DNA of 64,000 nucleotides from CALJFL01 sp039964455 (GCA_039964455.1 JBDVXK010000013.1:62001-126000); one strand, 5' to 3'. Shown: positions 34,705 to 44,259, numbered from the stretch's first letter. Notes: generated by a model from the letters alone, not told the origin. Translations and numbers: made by a program.

Positions 34705-36153
34705 ATGAGCGATCAAGCCAAAATTCTGATGATTGAAGATAGCGCCTCCTTATCGGCGATCTACCAAGCCTACCTCGAGGGCACGGACTACAAGCTCATT
34801 GCAGTCGAAACTCTGGGCACTGCGCATGCCGCTCTCGGCGCTTTTCGACCCGACATTGTGCTGCTGGACATCGAACTCCCTGACGGTAACGGCATGGACT
34901 TTCTGGCAGATATAAGCCTCCTCGAAAACAAGCCCAAGGTTATTGTGATGACCGCTCACGGGACATCAGAGATGGCGGTGGAGGCAATACGCCGAGGCGC
35001 CTTTGACTTCCTCACCAAACCCTTCGATGCAGCCCGGCTGAAAGTTACTCTGGCCAATGCAGCTTCCCAGCTGCAACTGGGCAAAAAGGTCGACGAGTTG
35101 GCCGCACTGGAGAGAGAGCATTATGTCAATTTCATCGGCAAGTCACCTGCCATGCAATCTGTTTACCGAACCATCGATTCCCTTGCAGCCAGTGACGCCA
35201 CAGGTTTCATCGTCGGAGAAAGTGGCACCGGTAAAGAGCTGGCCGCTGAAGCGATACACCAGCAAAGCCCAAGACGGGACGCCGAATTTATTGCCATAAA
35301 CTGCGGAGCCATTCCCGGCGAACTAATGGAGAGTGAGCTCTTTGGCCATGTTAAGGGTGCCTTCACCGGCGCCAGCGTTAACCGTGAAGGCGCTGCCAGC
35401 GTTGCTAATGGTGGTACGTTGTTCCTCGATGAGATTTGCGAGATGAGCCTGGAACTGCAGAAAAAACTGCTGCGCTTCATCCAGACGGGCACCTTCCGCA
35501 AGGTCGGCAGTAATACATTGGAAACCGTTGATGTTCGATTTGTCTGTGCGACAAACCGTGATCCCATCGTTGAGGTCAGGGAGGGCCGCTTCCGCGAAGA
35601 TCTGTTTTATCGTCTGCACGTTATCCCGCTACGCATGCCTCCTCTACGTGAGCGTGGCTCTGATGTGGCTCTTCTCGCCGAACACTTCCTGAAAAACTTC
35701 AGCGAGCGCGAAGGTAGGAGCTTCACTGGTTTCTCGGAAGCATCGAAAGATCTGGTACAACGCTACCCCTGGCCTGGCAATGTTCGTCAGCTTCAAAACG
35801 CCATGCAACAGATCGTCGTGTTAAACGATGCCGAGCGAGTTGAGCCCGAGATGCTGCCCGAGGCGGTCAGCCGCGGCACGCTGGAGCCTATTTTCCAGCC
35901 ACAGTCTCAGCAACACAGCGCAACGATCACAGGAATAGGCGCTACTGGTGACGAGATAAGCCACATCAACACACCGCTGTCGCATGTCGCAAGGCGAGAA
36001 CAGATAGAACCACTATGGCTCACCGAAAAGTCGGCCATAGAGTCGGCGATCGAAGCCTGTGCTGGCAATGTTAATCGCGCCGCGGGCTTACTGGAAGTTG
36101 CACCGTCGACCATCTATCGAAAACTACAATCCTGGAAACAAGCCAGCGCCTGA
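34705..36153 (+). CDS. LuxO-family sigma-54-dependent response regulator
   Basis: 482 aa from the ATG at 34705 (AGGA at 34693-34696). Receiver domain with LMIEDSASL and phospho-acceptor Asp55 (IVLLDIELPDG). AAA+ domain with Walker A GESGTGKE, the sigma-54 loop GAFTGA, Walker B GGTLFLDE, and LLRFIQTGTFRKVGS, FVCATNRDP and WPGNVRQLQN, almost word for word as in Vibrio LuxO. The C-terminal Fis-type helix-turn-helix ends PSTIYRKLQ, like the LuxO recognition helix. It should bind LuxO-type operators and activate sigma-54 promoters when phosphorylated. It sits directly before an H-NOX gene and a hybrid kinase with an HPt domain, the likely phosphate source, and between two sets of LuxO boxes and the EPS genes. 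In Vibrio LuxO acts through Qrr RNAs; none was seen here. Confidence 0.88.
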   Translation: MSDQAKILMIEDSASLSAIYQAYLEGTDYKLIAVETLGTAHAALGAFRPDIVLLDIELPDGNGMDFLADISLLENKPKVIVMTAHGTSEMAVEAIRRGAFDFLTKPFDAARLKVTLANAASQLQLGKKVDELAALEREHYVNFIGKSPAMQSVYRTIDSLAASDATGFIVGESGTGKELAAEAIHQQSPRRDAEFIAINCGAIPGELMESELFGHVKGAFTGASVNREGAASVANGGTLFLDEICEMSLELQKKLLRFIQTGTFRKVGSNTLETVDVRFVCATNRDPIVEVREGRFREDLFYRLHVIPLRMPPLRERGSDVALLAEHFLKNFSEREGRSFTGFSEASKDLVQRYPWPGNVRQLQNAMQQIVVLNDAERVEPEMLPEAVSRGTLEPIFQPQSQQHSATITGIGATGDEISHINTPLSHVARREQIEPLWLTEKSAIESAIEACAGNVNRAAGLLEVAPSTIYRKLQSWKQASA

Positions 36154-36174
36154 TTGCGCACAAGGAGAAAAAAC

Positions 36175-36729
36175 GTGTACGGACTAATTAATAACGCACT
36201 GCGGGAAATGATTACCAGCCAATTTGGCGATGAGCAGTGGCAAAAAATACTGGCCGAGTCAGGAGTTCCGGAGGACTCATTTTTAACGATGAGGAGTTAC
36301 GATGACGCACTTACCTACTCACTTGCAGGGGCGGCATCAACAGTATTGGACACACCGGTAGACAAGTGCCTCGAGCTGTTTGGGGAATTCTGGATCGAGG
36401 AGACCGCGGGAAAAAGTTACGGCATGTTGATGGATGCTACCGGCCAGAACATGGTCGAGTTTCTAGAGAACCTCAATGGACTTCACGACAGGATTACCAG
36501 CACTTTCCTGGACTACAAGCCTCCGTCGTTCCGCATTGAAGCACTTGGCGATACAACATATAAACTGCACTACGAGAGCACCAGAAAAGGTTTCACGCCT
36601 TTTGTTGTAGGGCTGATCGGTGGCCTTGCTCGTCGCTTCGATGCCGAGGTGACTATAGAATCACAACACGATGAGCCAGCGGGGGAAGGTACGCACACGG
36701 TCTTTGGGCTGGAAATCGCCCCTAGATGA
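36175..36729 (+). CDS. H-NOX heme nitric oxide/oxygen sensor
   Basis: 184 aa from the GTG at 36175, chosen because AAGGAG lies at 36162-36167 and family members begin MYGLIN or similar; the earlier frame start at 36154 adds MRTRRKN, which does not fit. His104 (NLNGLHDRI) is the expected proximal heme ligand, and Tyr133-x-Ser135-x-Arg137 (YESTR) is the heme-propionate motif. Both are intact, so heme and NO binding are likely. The protein is soluble and cytosolic. It overlaps the downstream kinase gene by 4 bp, the usual H-NOX/kinase pairing in which NO-bound H-NOX changes kinase activity. Confidence 0.92.
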   Translation: MYGLINNALREMITSQFGDEQWQKILAESGVPEDSFLTMRSYDDALTYSLAGAASTVLDTPVDKCLELFGEFWIEETAGKSYGMLMDATGQNMVEFLENLNGLHDRITSTFLDYKPPSFRIEALGDTTYKLHYESTRKGFTPFVVGLIGGLARRFDAEVTIESQHDEPAGEGTHTVFGLEIAPR

Positions 36730-38669
36730 GCTCGGAACCCTCATTAGAGTGGGACCAGCTGCGGAAGTTATTCTCCGTCGTTGTCTGCCTTAACAAAAAC
36801 TTTGAGATCACCTACGCCAGTGAGACGCTGCGCAGGTATGTGCCGGCTACTAAAACACAGTGCCGACTGGACTCTGTCTTTGATATTAGCAGGCCAGCGT
36901 CTGTGAGCACTTACGATGATGCATTGGGAAAACTTGACTCCCTCTACCTCATGACCTCTGTCGATCGTGGTTTCGCGATACGCGGCCAACTCGCACAGCT
37001 TGAATATCAGGGTGAAGATGCACTTTGCCTATTCGGTTCTCCATGGTTGTTCTGGATAAATTCCAATTGTCCGGAAATGCGCCTTAAGCTGGATGATTTT
37101 TCTCCACAGGATGTGCAACTCGATCAGCTTTTCTTCATGTCGGGGGAAAAGCGTATGCTGGCAGACCTTGAAGAACTTAATGAGGAATTAAAAGAGGCAA
37201 GGCAAGGGGTTGAGGAAGCAAAGGCTAAAGAGTCACAATTATTTGCACAGATGAGCCACGAAATGCGCACCCCACTCAACGGTGTGGTTAGCGCACTGAC
37301 ACTATTACAGGGCCAGGACCTCCCGAAAGACAGCGCCAGACTGGTTGAACTGGCCAGAGGAGCGTCCACCAACCTGATGCAAGTCAGTAACTACGTTCTT
37401 GATATTGCAAAGCTCGAGAGTGATAGCCCAGATGTAACGGCTTTTATCCTCGAAGACATAGTCGGGTATGCAATAGATATCGTCCAACCCCGGGCCGAGG
37501 AAAAGGGTATCTCCCTCAACGTCTGCCTGGAATCTGACCTGAAAGAAGCTTATCTCTGCGATAAGTCAAAGCTGAGCCAATGCATCCTGAACCTCCTTAT
37601 CAACGCGATAAAGTTCACCGACGAAGGCTCGGTCACGCTTCACGTCAAACAAGGCAAGGACGCCGACGGCGTGCGCTTTGAAGTTACCGATACCGGCATT
37701 GGAATTGATCCGGCGAATCTCGAAAAGGTGTTCCAGCCTTTCTGGACCAGCAGTCGCCTCAACGAGGGCCAACGGGATCTTGGCACGGGGCTCGGATTGG
37801 ATATAGTGCGCCGAAATATCAAAGTCATGGGGGGCGACATGGGCGTGGAATCTACACAGGGTGAAGGTTCGTGCTTCTGGTTCCAGCTCCCCCTGGAGCC
37901 AACAGCTGCCTTACCGACGCTCGTAAGCGAAGGAAGGAGGGTAGCAGAGGCCTTAGGGGGCATTGTCTTGCTCGTTGACGACAATCACACCAACCTGACT
38001 CTAGGCAAAATGTTGCTGGAATCGATCAACATCGACGTATCGCTTGCAAGCAGCGGCCGTGAGGCTATAGAAAAGGCACAAACCGAAGCCTACGACCTGG
38101 TGCTGATGGATATAAATATGCCTGACATGGATGGTTTTGAGGCAACGCGCCAGATAAGGCAGTTCTTGGATCAGGAGGCACTACCAATAGTGGCACTGAC
38201 TGCCTACACCACTGAAGAGGAGCGAGCGGCCGGGCTCGAAAGTGGGATGAATGACTATATTGTCAAACCCATTGAGTTGGATGATCTGGCTCAGAAACTG
38301 TCGCAGTGGCTTCATTCCTCTGGCAAGAAGACCAGTAAACTCACTGACGGCAGCGTGCTGGATGACTTACGCAGCCAGATCGGCGAAGACAACCTGAAGT
38401 CAGTATTGCTTAAATTCCAGGTAGAGGCACTCTCCCGGCTTGATAAGCTACAGGCCGCCGCAGACAGCAACGATATTGCCAGTGTGCTGCGCGAATCTCA
38501 CACCCTGGGTAGTACCTGCGAGAGCTTCGGCCTAATGAAAGCGCACGATCTTTTACGAGAAATAGAGTCCAGTGCAAAATCTGGCGTCATCGCAAGCCAA
38601 GAAGATCTACGATCTACCCGACACGTGGTTCTAATCAGTCTTGCGGATCTTGATACGCCCATCGACTAA
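36726..38669 (+). CDS. H-NOX-associated hybrid histidine kinase (HNOBA-HisKA-HATPase-REC-HPt)
   Basis: 647 aa. N-terminal HNOBA-type domain (residues 1-140) with KNFEITYASETLRRYVP and the conserved F-x-I-x-RP pattern (VFDISRP). Coiled coil 142-170; HisKA His178 (SHEMRTP); HATPase N-box Asn293 and DTGIGI (322-327); receiver Asp462 (LVLMDINMPD) and Lys514; HPt His592 (ESHTLGS). All relay residues are present. It resembles the NO-responsive HahK/HqsK kinases. It has its own HPt domain and could pass phosphate straight to the LuxO-like regulator 0.6 kb upstream without a separate LuxU protein. No membrane segment. Confidence 0.9.
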   Translation: MSSEPSLEWDQLRKLFSVVVCLNKNFEITYASETLRRYVPATKTQCRLDSVFDISRPASVSTYDDALGKLDSLYLMTSVDRGFAIRGQLAQLEYQGEDALCLFGSPWLFWINSNCPEMRLKLDDFSPQDVQLDQLFFMSGEKRMLADLEELNEELKEARQGVEEAKAKESQLFAQMSHEMRTPLNGVVSALTLLQGQDLPKDSARLVELARGASTNLMQVSNYVLDIAKLESDSPDVTAFILEDIVGYAIDIVQPRAEEKGISLNVCLESDLKEAYLCDKSKLSQCILNLLINAIKFTDEGSVTLHVKQGKDADGVRFEVTDTGIGIDPANLEKVFQPFWTSSRLNEGQRDLGTGLGLDIVRRNIKVMGGDMGVESTQGEGSCFWFQLPLEPTAALPTLVSEGRRVAEALGGIVLLVDDNHTNLTLGKMLLESINIDVSLASSGREAIEKAQTEAYDLVLMDINMPDMDGFEATRQIRQFLDQEALPIVALTAYTTEEERAAGLESGMNDYIVKPIELDDLAQKLSQWLHSSGKKTSKLTDGSVLDDLRSQIGEDNLKSVLLKFQVEALSRLDKLQAAADSNDIASVLRESHTLGSTCESFGLMKAHDLLREIESSAKSGVIASQEDLRSTRHVVLISLADLDTPID

Positions 38670-38742
38670 CGCAGTGCACCAGATCATTCTACCGATACTC
38701 AATAGTGACTCCTGGTGCCTCATGTTTGCTAGAAATCGTAGC

Positions 38743-38771
38743 CTGTCAGACTTATAATCTTCCTCTGACAG
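38743..38771. promoter_or_regulatory. Inverted repeat around a -10-like hexamer upstream of the oxygenase operon
   Basis: The arms CTGTCAGA (38743-38750) and TCTGACAG (38764-38771) are a perfect 8-bp inverted repeat spaced by 13 bp, and TATAAT (38753-38758) lies between them. No strong -35 element is seen. It fits an operator overlapping a promoter, or a hairpin, 53 bp before the PhyH gene. Confidence 0.4.
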
Positions 38772-38824
38772 CCCCTGAAGTGACGGGGCAAAAAACCAAC
38801 GCTTCTTAGCGACCACAGGACGCA

Positions 38825-39805
38825 ATGAACGCTTTCGTAGATTCTGCTCACTTACTCGAAGACGCGCAAGCCCTTCAACAGCAGTTTAATAGCGACGGAT
38901 ATGTATATATCCGTGGTCTACTAAATAAGCCGTCACTCATATCCCTACGGCGACAGATCGTAGAAATTTGCGCAGACTGCAATTGGCTTCTACCAGAATC
39001 AGACCCGATGGAAGCTGTTACCTGGACGATGCCAAAGATAGAGGGCGAAAACGAGTATTTCAAGGTTTACGATCGCATTCAACGCCTGGAGGACTTTCAC
39101 GCTCTTGCACATGACCCCGATGTCATGTTGCTAATGCGTAGTTTGCTCGGCACCACAGCTTTTCCACATCCTCTATCTATTGCACGCCTGGTCTTTCCCG
39201 AAAATCGCGATTGGAGCACCCCGCCACACCAGGACTTCGTAAATAATCAGGGCGCCGAAGACCTTTATGCCTGCTGGATACCGTTATCGAATTGCCCTAA
39301 GAAGATGGGATCGCTGTCCATACTGAAGGGTTCTCATCGCCTGGGGCTGCTACCAGTCGAGTACGCTCTGGGCGCTGGCCATAGACAAGCTTGCATACCA
39401 GTCGAGGCAGAATCATTGAAATGGCTGTCAGGGGATTTTTCCCTGGGGGACGTTATTGTCTTCCACAGCCTGACTGTTCATAAGGCACTGCCTAATGATA
39501 CAGACTGCATGCGAATTTCCGTCGACTTTAGATATCAAGCGGAAGGCCGTGATATTACGGAGAGATGCCTGCGCCCTCACTTCGAACGTGAAGATTGGTC
39601 CGAAATATACCGAGATTGGAAGAGTGAAACCTTGAAGTATTACTGGCGGTCCAAGAACTTCAACACCGTGCCTTTCGATAATTCTTTAGGTAGCCTACCT
39701 GATGAGCATTTAGCGACCGCTATCGGACAGCAAAGACGTTATGACGAGTCTCGCAAGGCGCTCGCGGAAAAATATATCAAATCAGCAGACAGTGACAACG
39801 CATGA
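38825..39805 (+). CDS. Phytanoyl-CoA dioxygenase (PhyH) family oxygenase
   Basis: 326 aa. Fe(II)/2-oxoglutarate oxygenase of the PhyH type: FNSDGYVYIRGLL near the N-terminus, the metal-binding His135-x-Asp137 in PPHQDFVNN, LSILKGSHRLG, and a distal His219 in LTVHKALPN with an Arg (MRIS) as 2-oxoglutarate anchor. It hydroxylates an unknown substrate, plausibly a sugar, lipid or small metabolite. It starts a set of three oxygenase genes. Confidence 0.83.
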   Translation: MNAFVDSAHLLEDAQALQQQFNSDGYVYIRGLLNKPSLISLRRQIVEICADCNWLLPESDPMEAVTWTMPKIEGENEYFKVYDRIQRLEDFHALAHDPDVMLLMRSLLGTTAFPHPLSIARLVFPENRDWSTPPHQDFVNNQGAEDLYACWIPLSNCPKKMGSLSILKGSHRLGLLPVEYALGAGHRQACIPVEAESLKWLSGDFSLGDVIVFHSLTVHKALPNDTDCMRISVDFRYQAEGRDITERCLRPHFEREDWSEIYRDWKSETLKYYWRSKNFNTVPFDNSLGSLPDEHLATAIGQQRRYDESRKALAEKYIKSADSDNA

Positions 39806-39854
39806 TTGCAAACTGCTCAATAATACTCGCGACGATCACACTTCGAGGTTTCAA

Positions 39855-40637
39855 TTGAATATATCGAGTGAGCAATATTCGGAAACAACTCTACTTGACT
39901 ATGACAGGCTCCGGAAAAGACTGATCGCCGAACATGAAGAATATACGTCTGCTGACCCATTCCCACACCTCGTAGTAGACAATTTCCTGTCACCTGAAAT
40001 TACTGATGCATTAATCGAAGGCTTTCCGGCAGCGTCAGCCGATATCAACTGGCGGCAGCTGATAGCCCGAGGAAATGATGGCGAGAAAGTCCAGTTCAAC
40101 AAGCAAGGCATGCCTCATCTTTTCAAGATTCCAGCGCTAGCCCGCCAACTCATTTGGGAGCTCAACTCCGGCACTTTTATTCGCTGTTTGGAAAAACTTA
40201 CCGGCATAGACAACCTCTTACCAGACCCCTCTTTACGCGGAGGCGGACTCCACCAGATACTACCGGGGGGATTACTGGGAGTGCATGCTGATTTTACCCA
40301 TCATGTGGACTACGACCTGGAGCGACGTGTAAACCTTCTGCTCTACCTCAATAAAGATTGGCAGGATGAGTATGAAGGACATCTTGAATTATGGAACCAG
40401 GACGCCAGTCAGTGTGTGAAGCGACTTCGCCCTTCTGCTGGTCGCTGCATAATATTTAATACTGATGCAGATTCATATCACGGCCACCCCCGTCCGCTAA
40501 ATTGTCCGGAAGGTATGTCTCGAAAATCTATCGCTCTTTATTACTACACGGTGGGTAGAGACGATAAAGACGTGGCTCCAACCCAACGAACAGACTGGCA
40601 AAAACTGCCCGAAACAGAACTGCCAACCTTACAATAA
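39855..40637 (+). CDS. 2OG-Fe(II) oxygenase, prolyl-4-hydroxylase-like
   Basis: About 260 aa from a TTG at 39855 with GAGG at 39845-39848; an in-frame ATG at 39741 would overlap the PhyH gene by 65 bp and add a poorly conserved tail. PFPHLVVDNFLSPEI opens the fold. His144-x-Asp146 (GVHADF) and the distal His209 (YHGHPRPL) form the iron site, and MSRKSIALYYYT supplies the 2-oxoglutarate-binding region. Similar stand-alone enzymes are common in glycan clusters. It is a paralogue of the next gene; the junction is TAATG. Confidence 0.8.
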   Translation: MNISSEQYSETTLLDYDRLRKRLIAEHEEYTSADPFPHLVVDNFLSPEITDALIEGFPAASADINWRQLIARGNDGEKVQFNKQGMPHLFKIPALARQLIWELNSGTFIRCLEKLTGIDNLLPDPSLRGGGLHQILPGGLLGVHADFTHHVDYDLERRVNLLLYLNKDWQDEYEGHLELWNQDASQCVKRLRPSAGRCIIFNTDADSYHGHPRPLNCPEGMSRKSIALYYYTVGRDDKDVAPTQRTDWQKLPETELPTLQ

Positions 40638-41413
40638 TGGGTAGTAAAAACTCAGGTTTATCATTAATGACGAACGAGAATATCATCGACTATCAACGTC
40701 TAGAAGAGCAGGCAGACGCTTTCGCCAGTAACTGCAGGAATGCTACACCCTTTCCCCATATCGTCATTGATGATTTTATTTCCCCGTCATTTGTCGCCAG
40801 GCTGAATAAGGAATTTCCAGATTTTTCCGTGAAAAAGAAAAGCGGATCTACGCATATCCCGGTGCCGCTGGAAGATGGAACCGAGGCCCAACTAGGTAAG
40901 CAGTGGCTATCGCGGGAGAGGTTAGTACCACTTGTTTATCGTCGCCTTTACTGGGAATTGAATAACAACCCCTTCGTTGGACTGCTGGAAAAAATAACAG
41001 GAATTAGCGGTCTCTTGGCCGACCCACATCTAGCCGGCGGCGGAGTACACAGCACAAGTACAGGTGGCTACTTGAAAGTTCATGCGGACTTCAACAAACA
41101 TCCACATTACGGCCTGGATAGGCGACTCAATCTGTTAATTTATCTAAATGAGGATTGGCCCCCGGAATACGGAGGAGACCTTGAGCTATGGTCGCAGGAT
41201 ATGGGCACTATGGTAAAGAAAATAGCTCCCGTAGCGGGCAGATGTGTCGTATTTAAAACTACGACGACTTCTTTTCATGGTCACCCGAAACCATTAGCGT
41301 GTCCCGAGGATCGTACACGACGCTCCATCGCCCTGTATTATTATTCAAATGGTCGTCCAGAAGATGAGGGAAACGAAGCCCATGGCACTCTCTGGCAAAG
41401 CACCCCTTTATAA
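40637..41413 (+). CDS. 2OG-Fe(II) oxygenase, tandem paralogue
   Basis: 258 aa from the ATG at 40637 (one-base overlap with the previous stop); an ATG at 40667 is an alternative. It mirrors its neighbour: PFPHIVIDDFISPSF, His149-x-Asp151 (KVHADFN), distal His214 (FHGHPKPL) and RRSIALYYYS. The active-site residues are intact. Tandem duplication with divergence suggests two related hydroxylations. Substrate unknown. Confidence 0.8.
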   Translation: MGSKNSGLSLMTNENIIDYQRLEEQADAFASNCRNATPFPHIVIDDFISPSFVARLNKEFPDFSVKKKSGSTHIPVPLEDGTEAQLGKQWLSRERLVPLVYRRLYWELNNNPFVGLLEKITGISGLLADPHLAGGGVHSTSTGGYLKVHADFNKHPHYGLDRRLNLLIYLNEDWPPEYGGDLELWSQDMGTMVKKIAPVAGRCVVFKTTTTSFHGHPKPLACPEDRTRRSIALYYYSNGRPEDEGNEAHGTLWQSTPL

Positions 41414-41476
41414 AATTTACGCCTCGCCAAACTCAGCTGCCCTCTATGACTCAACAAATTTTTCGGTAATCGCGAC

Positions 41477-43378
41477 TTGAAAACTTCGCAGTACCGCCCT
41501 GACATTGATGGCCTACGGGCGCTATCTGTTGTAATAATTTTATTCTATCACCTGCAAATACTGACATTCAGCGGCGGTTTTGTCGGAGTAGATGTGTTCT
41601 TTGTTATCTCAGGATTCTTAATCACCGGAATCATTATGGATGACTTGGAGAATAAAAGGTTCTCCTTAAGAACGTTTTATAGACGGCGCATCGCAAGAAT
41701 TGTTCCGGCGCTGCTAGTAACAATAGTTGTGTCTCTTTCAGCGGCCACATTGTTACTCATGCCTGAAGCTCTTGTTCATACAGCAAAGCAGGGAATTTCT
41801 GCTTTATTTTCGCTGAGTAATATATTCTTCCTTTCAGACTCAAACTACTGGGGAGCGTTAACGAAAAGCTTCTTTCTACTACATACATGGTCATTGGGTG
41901 TAGAGGAGCAATTCTATCTTGCGTACCCACTATTCTTGCTCATTCTATTTCGCATCTTTCATCGATCAGGGCTTTTTTGGGGAATATTTTTCCTACTAAT
42001 TATAGGCGCTATTGGAAATATATTTGTGCTACGCGCGGATCCAGCTATGGCATTTTATTTTGGCCCACTACGCTTCTACGAATTCGCAATAGGAGGAATC
42101 GGCAGCTTCTTTTTCGCACGAGTCTCTCGACTACATGCCCCGAGGGGAGCTCGTTCGCTAGTCAGCTGTTTGGGTCTCACCTTAATATTGTACAGCGCAA
42201 CAACGTTCAGTTTTTATACAACTTTCCCAGGACTAAATGCACTAGTTCCTACAGTTGGTGCGCTGCTAGTTATTATGTCGGGAAACTCATTAGCTGCCTC
42301 CCGACTTCTCGCAAATCCACCGATGGTTTGGTTAGGGAAAATCTCATACTCATTATATTTGGTGCATTGGCCATTAATCGTAATGTATCGCTATTGCCTG
42401 GGACCAAACCTGCAGGCTTTCGACAGAGTTATTCTAGTACTGTTATCTCTGCTTCTAGCGATAATTCTAAACTCGGCGGTTGAGCAACGATTCAGGTTGT
42501 CGCGCGACGATCAAAATACTCTTACCGGCCTTCCTTGGATTAAGGTGCTTTGGACTTTGGTCATCACGTCAGCGTTATTCACTAGCCTTGCAATTACCCT
42601 GATTGCAACTCGCGGACTGCCTGAGCGTTTTCCCGAGGATTTGAATCACATAGTAAGCAAAAGCATCCCGGCAACTGCCCGTGAGAAGCGGCTATTTCTT
42701 GAGAGTAATTGCCAACCGCAAAATGATACTTTCTGCGGCAAAAGAGACCCCCACGGCAAGAACATCATGCTCCTGTCAGACTCGCTTGGGCTGGATATCT
42801 ACAGATCTCTGCTGTCGGGCTTTCCAGATATAAGCGTTAAAGTAGCTTACGCCATGGGTTGCGCTCCCGTCTTTAATCCTAATATTGGCAGGAGCATACA
42901 CTTCGCCGATTGCCCGAATTTTAACCGTAGGCGCCTGGACGCTGCCTTGGCGGCACCCAGTGGCGACATTGTATTACTGGCCATGGATTTCAATAGTTGG
43001 CGAGCGGATTACGTCCTTGAGACAGCAAAGAGGCTAGTAGAGAACGGTAAAAGGGTCTATGTACTCGGCGAGACACGATTCTTGAGAGGTAAGTCACCTC
43101 AGCAAATTGCTATAGACCAGCACCGTTTTTCCCTTGCTCCAAATTACGTGGATCGATTTCTCGCACCCAGGCCATTTGGCCTCGAAGAGGAATATGGGGA
43201 AAAGTTTGACGCAATAGGGGCCACCTATATCGCTACAAAGGGCTTCTTCAAGCCGGACACGCAATACCGTCTGTTTACACAGGAAAACGATGAGCTTCTA
43301 AGTTACGACGGCATCCATTTTTCAAAAAAGGGGGCAATTGAGTTCGGCAAGTACCTTGCCAGGCACTATCACTTCTGA
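41477..43378 (+). CDS. OafA/YrhL-type acyltransferase with C-terminal SGNH domain
   Basis: 633 aa, TTG start at 41477. The N-terminal ~370 residues are an Acyltransferase-3 membrane domain (about ten helices) with YRPDIDGLRALSVVIILFYH and the conserved FFVISGFLITG. The C-terminal part (about 410-633) is an SGNH-type domain with MLLSDSLGLDIY, containing the nucleophile Ser, and DGIHFSKKGA, containing the Asp/His pair. Such proteins O-acetylate surface polysaccharides, taking acyl groups across the inner membrane. The base composition looks more A+T-rich than the EPS genes to the left. Confidence 0.87.
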   Translation: MKTSQYRPDIDGLRALSVVIILFYHLQILTFSGGFVGVDVFFVISGFLITGIIMDDLENKRFSLRTFYRRRIARIVPALLVTIVVSLSAATLLLMPEALVHTAKQGISALFSLSNIFFLSDSNYWGALTKSFFLLHTWSLGVEEQFYLAYPLFLLILFRIFHRSGLFWGIFFLLIIGAIGNIFVLRADPAMAFYFGPLRFYEFAIGGIGSFFFARVSRLHAPRGARSLVSCLGLTLILYSATTFSFYTTFPGLNALVPTVGALLVIMSGNSLAASRLLANPPMVWLGKISYSLYLVHWPLIVMYRYCLGPNLQAFDRVILVLLSLLLAIILNSAVEQRFRLSRDDQNTLTGLPWIKVLWTLVITSALFTSLAITLIATRGLPERFPEDLNHIVSKSIPATAREKRLFLESNCQPQNDTFCGKRDPHGKNIMLLSDSLGLDIYRSLLSGFPDISVKVAYAMGCAPVFNPNIGRSIHFADCPNFNRRRLDAALAAPSGDIVLLAMDFNSWRADYVLETAKRLVENGKRVYVLGETRFLRGKSPQQIAIDQHRFSLAPNYVDRFLAPRPFGLEEEYGEKFDAIGATYIATKGFFKPDTQYRLFTQENDELLSYDGIHFSKKGAIEFGKYLARHYHF

Positions 43379-43482
43379 AAGATAAATCGCCAGCACGCTG
43401 TGGACTATTGAGATCAGGCTGAAATCTCTAAAGCACTAGGGGCAGTAACGATTCACACCAATAGCGCTTGATCCATTCTCAT

Positions 43483-44259
43483 CTAATTTTCGGCTGGTCG
43501 AACTCGGGGATTATCCTCCCGTTCTTGCTTACCGTCCGCTCCATGGTTGGGCTTCCACTTTAGGCGCTTGGCTTGATTGCGTGCTTCGAGGTACTCGCTA
43601 TTATAGATGTATAGCTGCCTTAGCTTATGTTGCTCATGCTCGTCACTGTTAAAGAGCAAGTCCAGTAACGGGTGCTCCACTTCATGCGCTGGGCCGCCCG
43701 CTTTCCTTAAAACACCTAAGCCAAAGCCGTGATGGAAAGCGAAAGTCTCATACTGTGCTTCTAGCTCTGCCCAGTACTTCCAAACGCCAAAATCCGACTG
43801 CCGAGCATCGATATCATGAAAGAGTATTATCCCGCCAGGTCTGACTTTCGGGTACCAGTTAGTGAAATCCTCCTTAACAGCCTCATAGGTATGTAATCCA
43901 TCGATATGCAGCAAATCAATCGAGTCTTCTTCAAAATGATGTACTGCGTCGTTGAACAACATTCGCATCAAGTAGCTGATACCACGATAGTTCTCCCTAG
44001 CGTGATGCCGAACCTCTTCAAATATAGACTCGTCATATTCGCCCGTGTGGTCATCGCCTCCCCAGGTGTCAACTGCATAACAAAGTCCGTCTATGTCGTT
44101 CTCTATCATTGACTGACAAAAAACGAAATAGCTCATGCCATTGTAAGCACCAAGCTCCACAAGACGTTTCGGCCTTACGGCCTCGACAATATCGAATCCA
44201 AAAGAAATATGGTCAATCCATGTACTGAAGGCACGCCGGCGAGGTTGAAATCCGCGCAT
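43483..44259 (-). CDS. SAM-dependent methyltransferase (Methyltransf_24 type)
   Basis: About 258 aa from the ATG at 44259; the frame stays open to a TTG at 44271 and beyond to about 44,336 without an in-frame ATG or GTG. LVELGAYNGMSYFVFCQSM is the SAM-binding motif; LLHIDGLHTYEAVKEDF and GGIILFHDID are typical of methyltransferases in polysaccharide and surface-layer clusters. A strong AGGAGG at 44331-44336 has no in-frame start at normal distance, so the true N-terminus is unclear. It is last in a minus-strand set with the GT2 and methyltransferase upstream. Confidence 0.75.
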   Translation of the reverse strand: MRGFQPRRRAFSTWIDHISFGFDIVEAVRPKRLVELGAYNGMSYFVFCQSMIENDIDGLCYAVDTWGGDDHTGEYDESIFEEVRHHARENYRGISYLMRMLFNDAVHHFEEDSIDLLHIDGLHTYEAVKEDFTNWYPKVRPGGIILFHDIDARQSDFGVWKYWAELEAQYETFAFHHGFGLGVLRKAGGPAHEVEHPLLDLLFNSDEHEQHKLRQLYIYNSEYLEARNQAKRLKWKPNHGADGKQEREDNPRVRPAEN

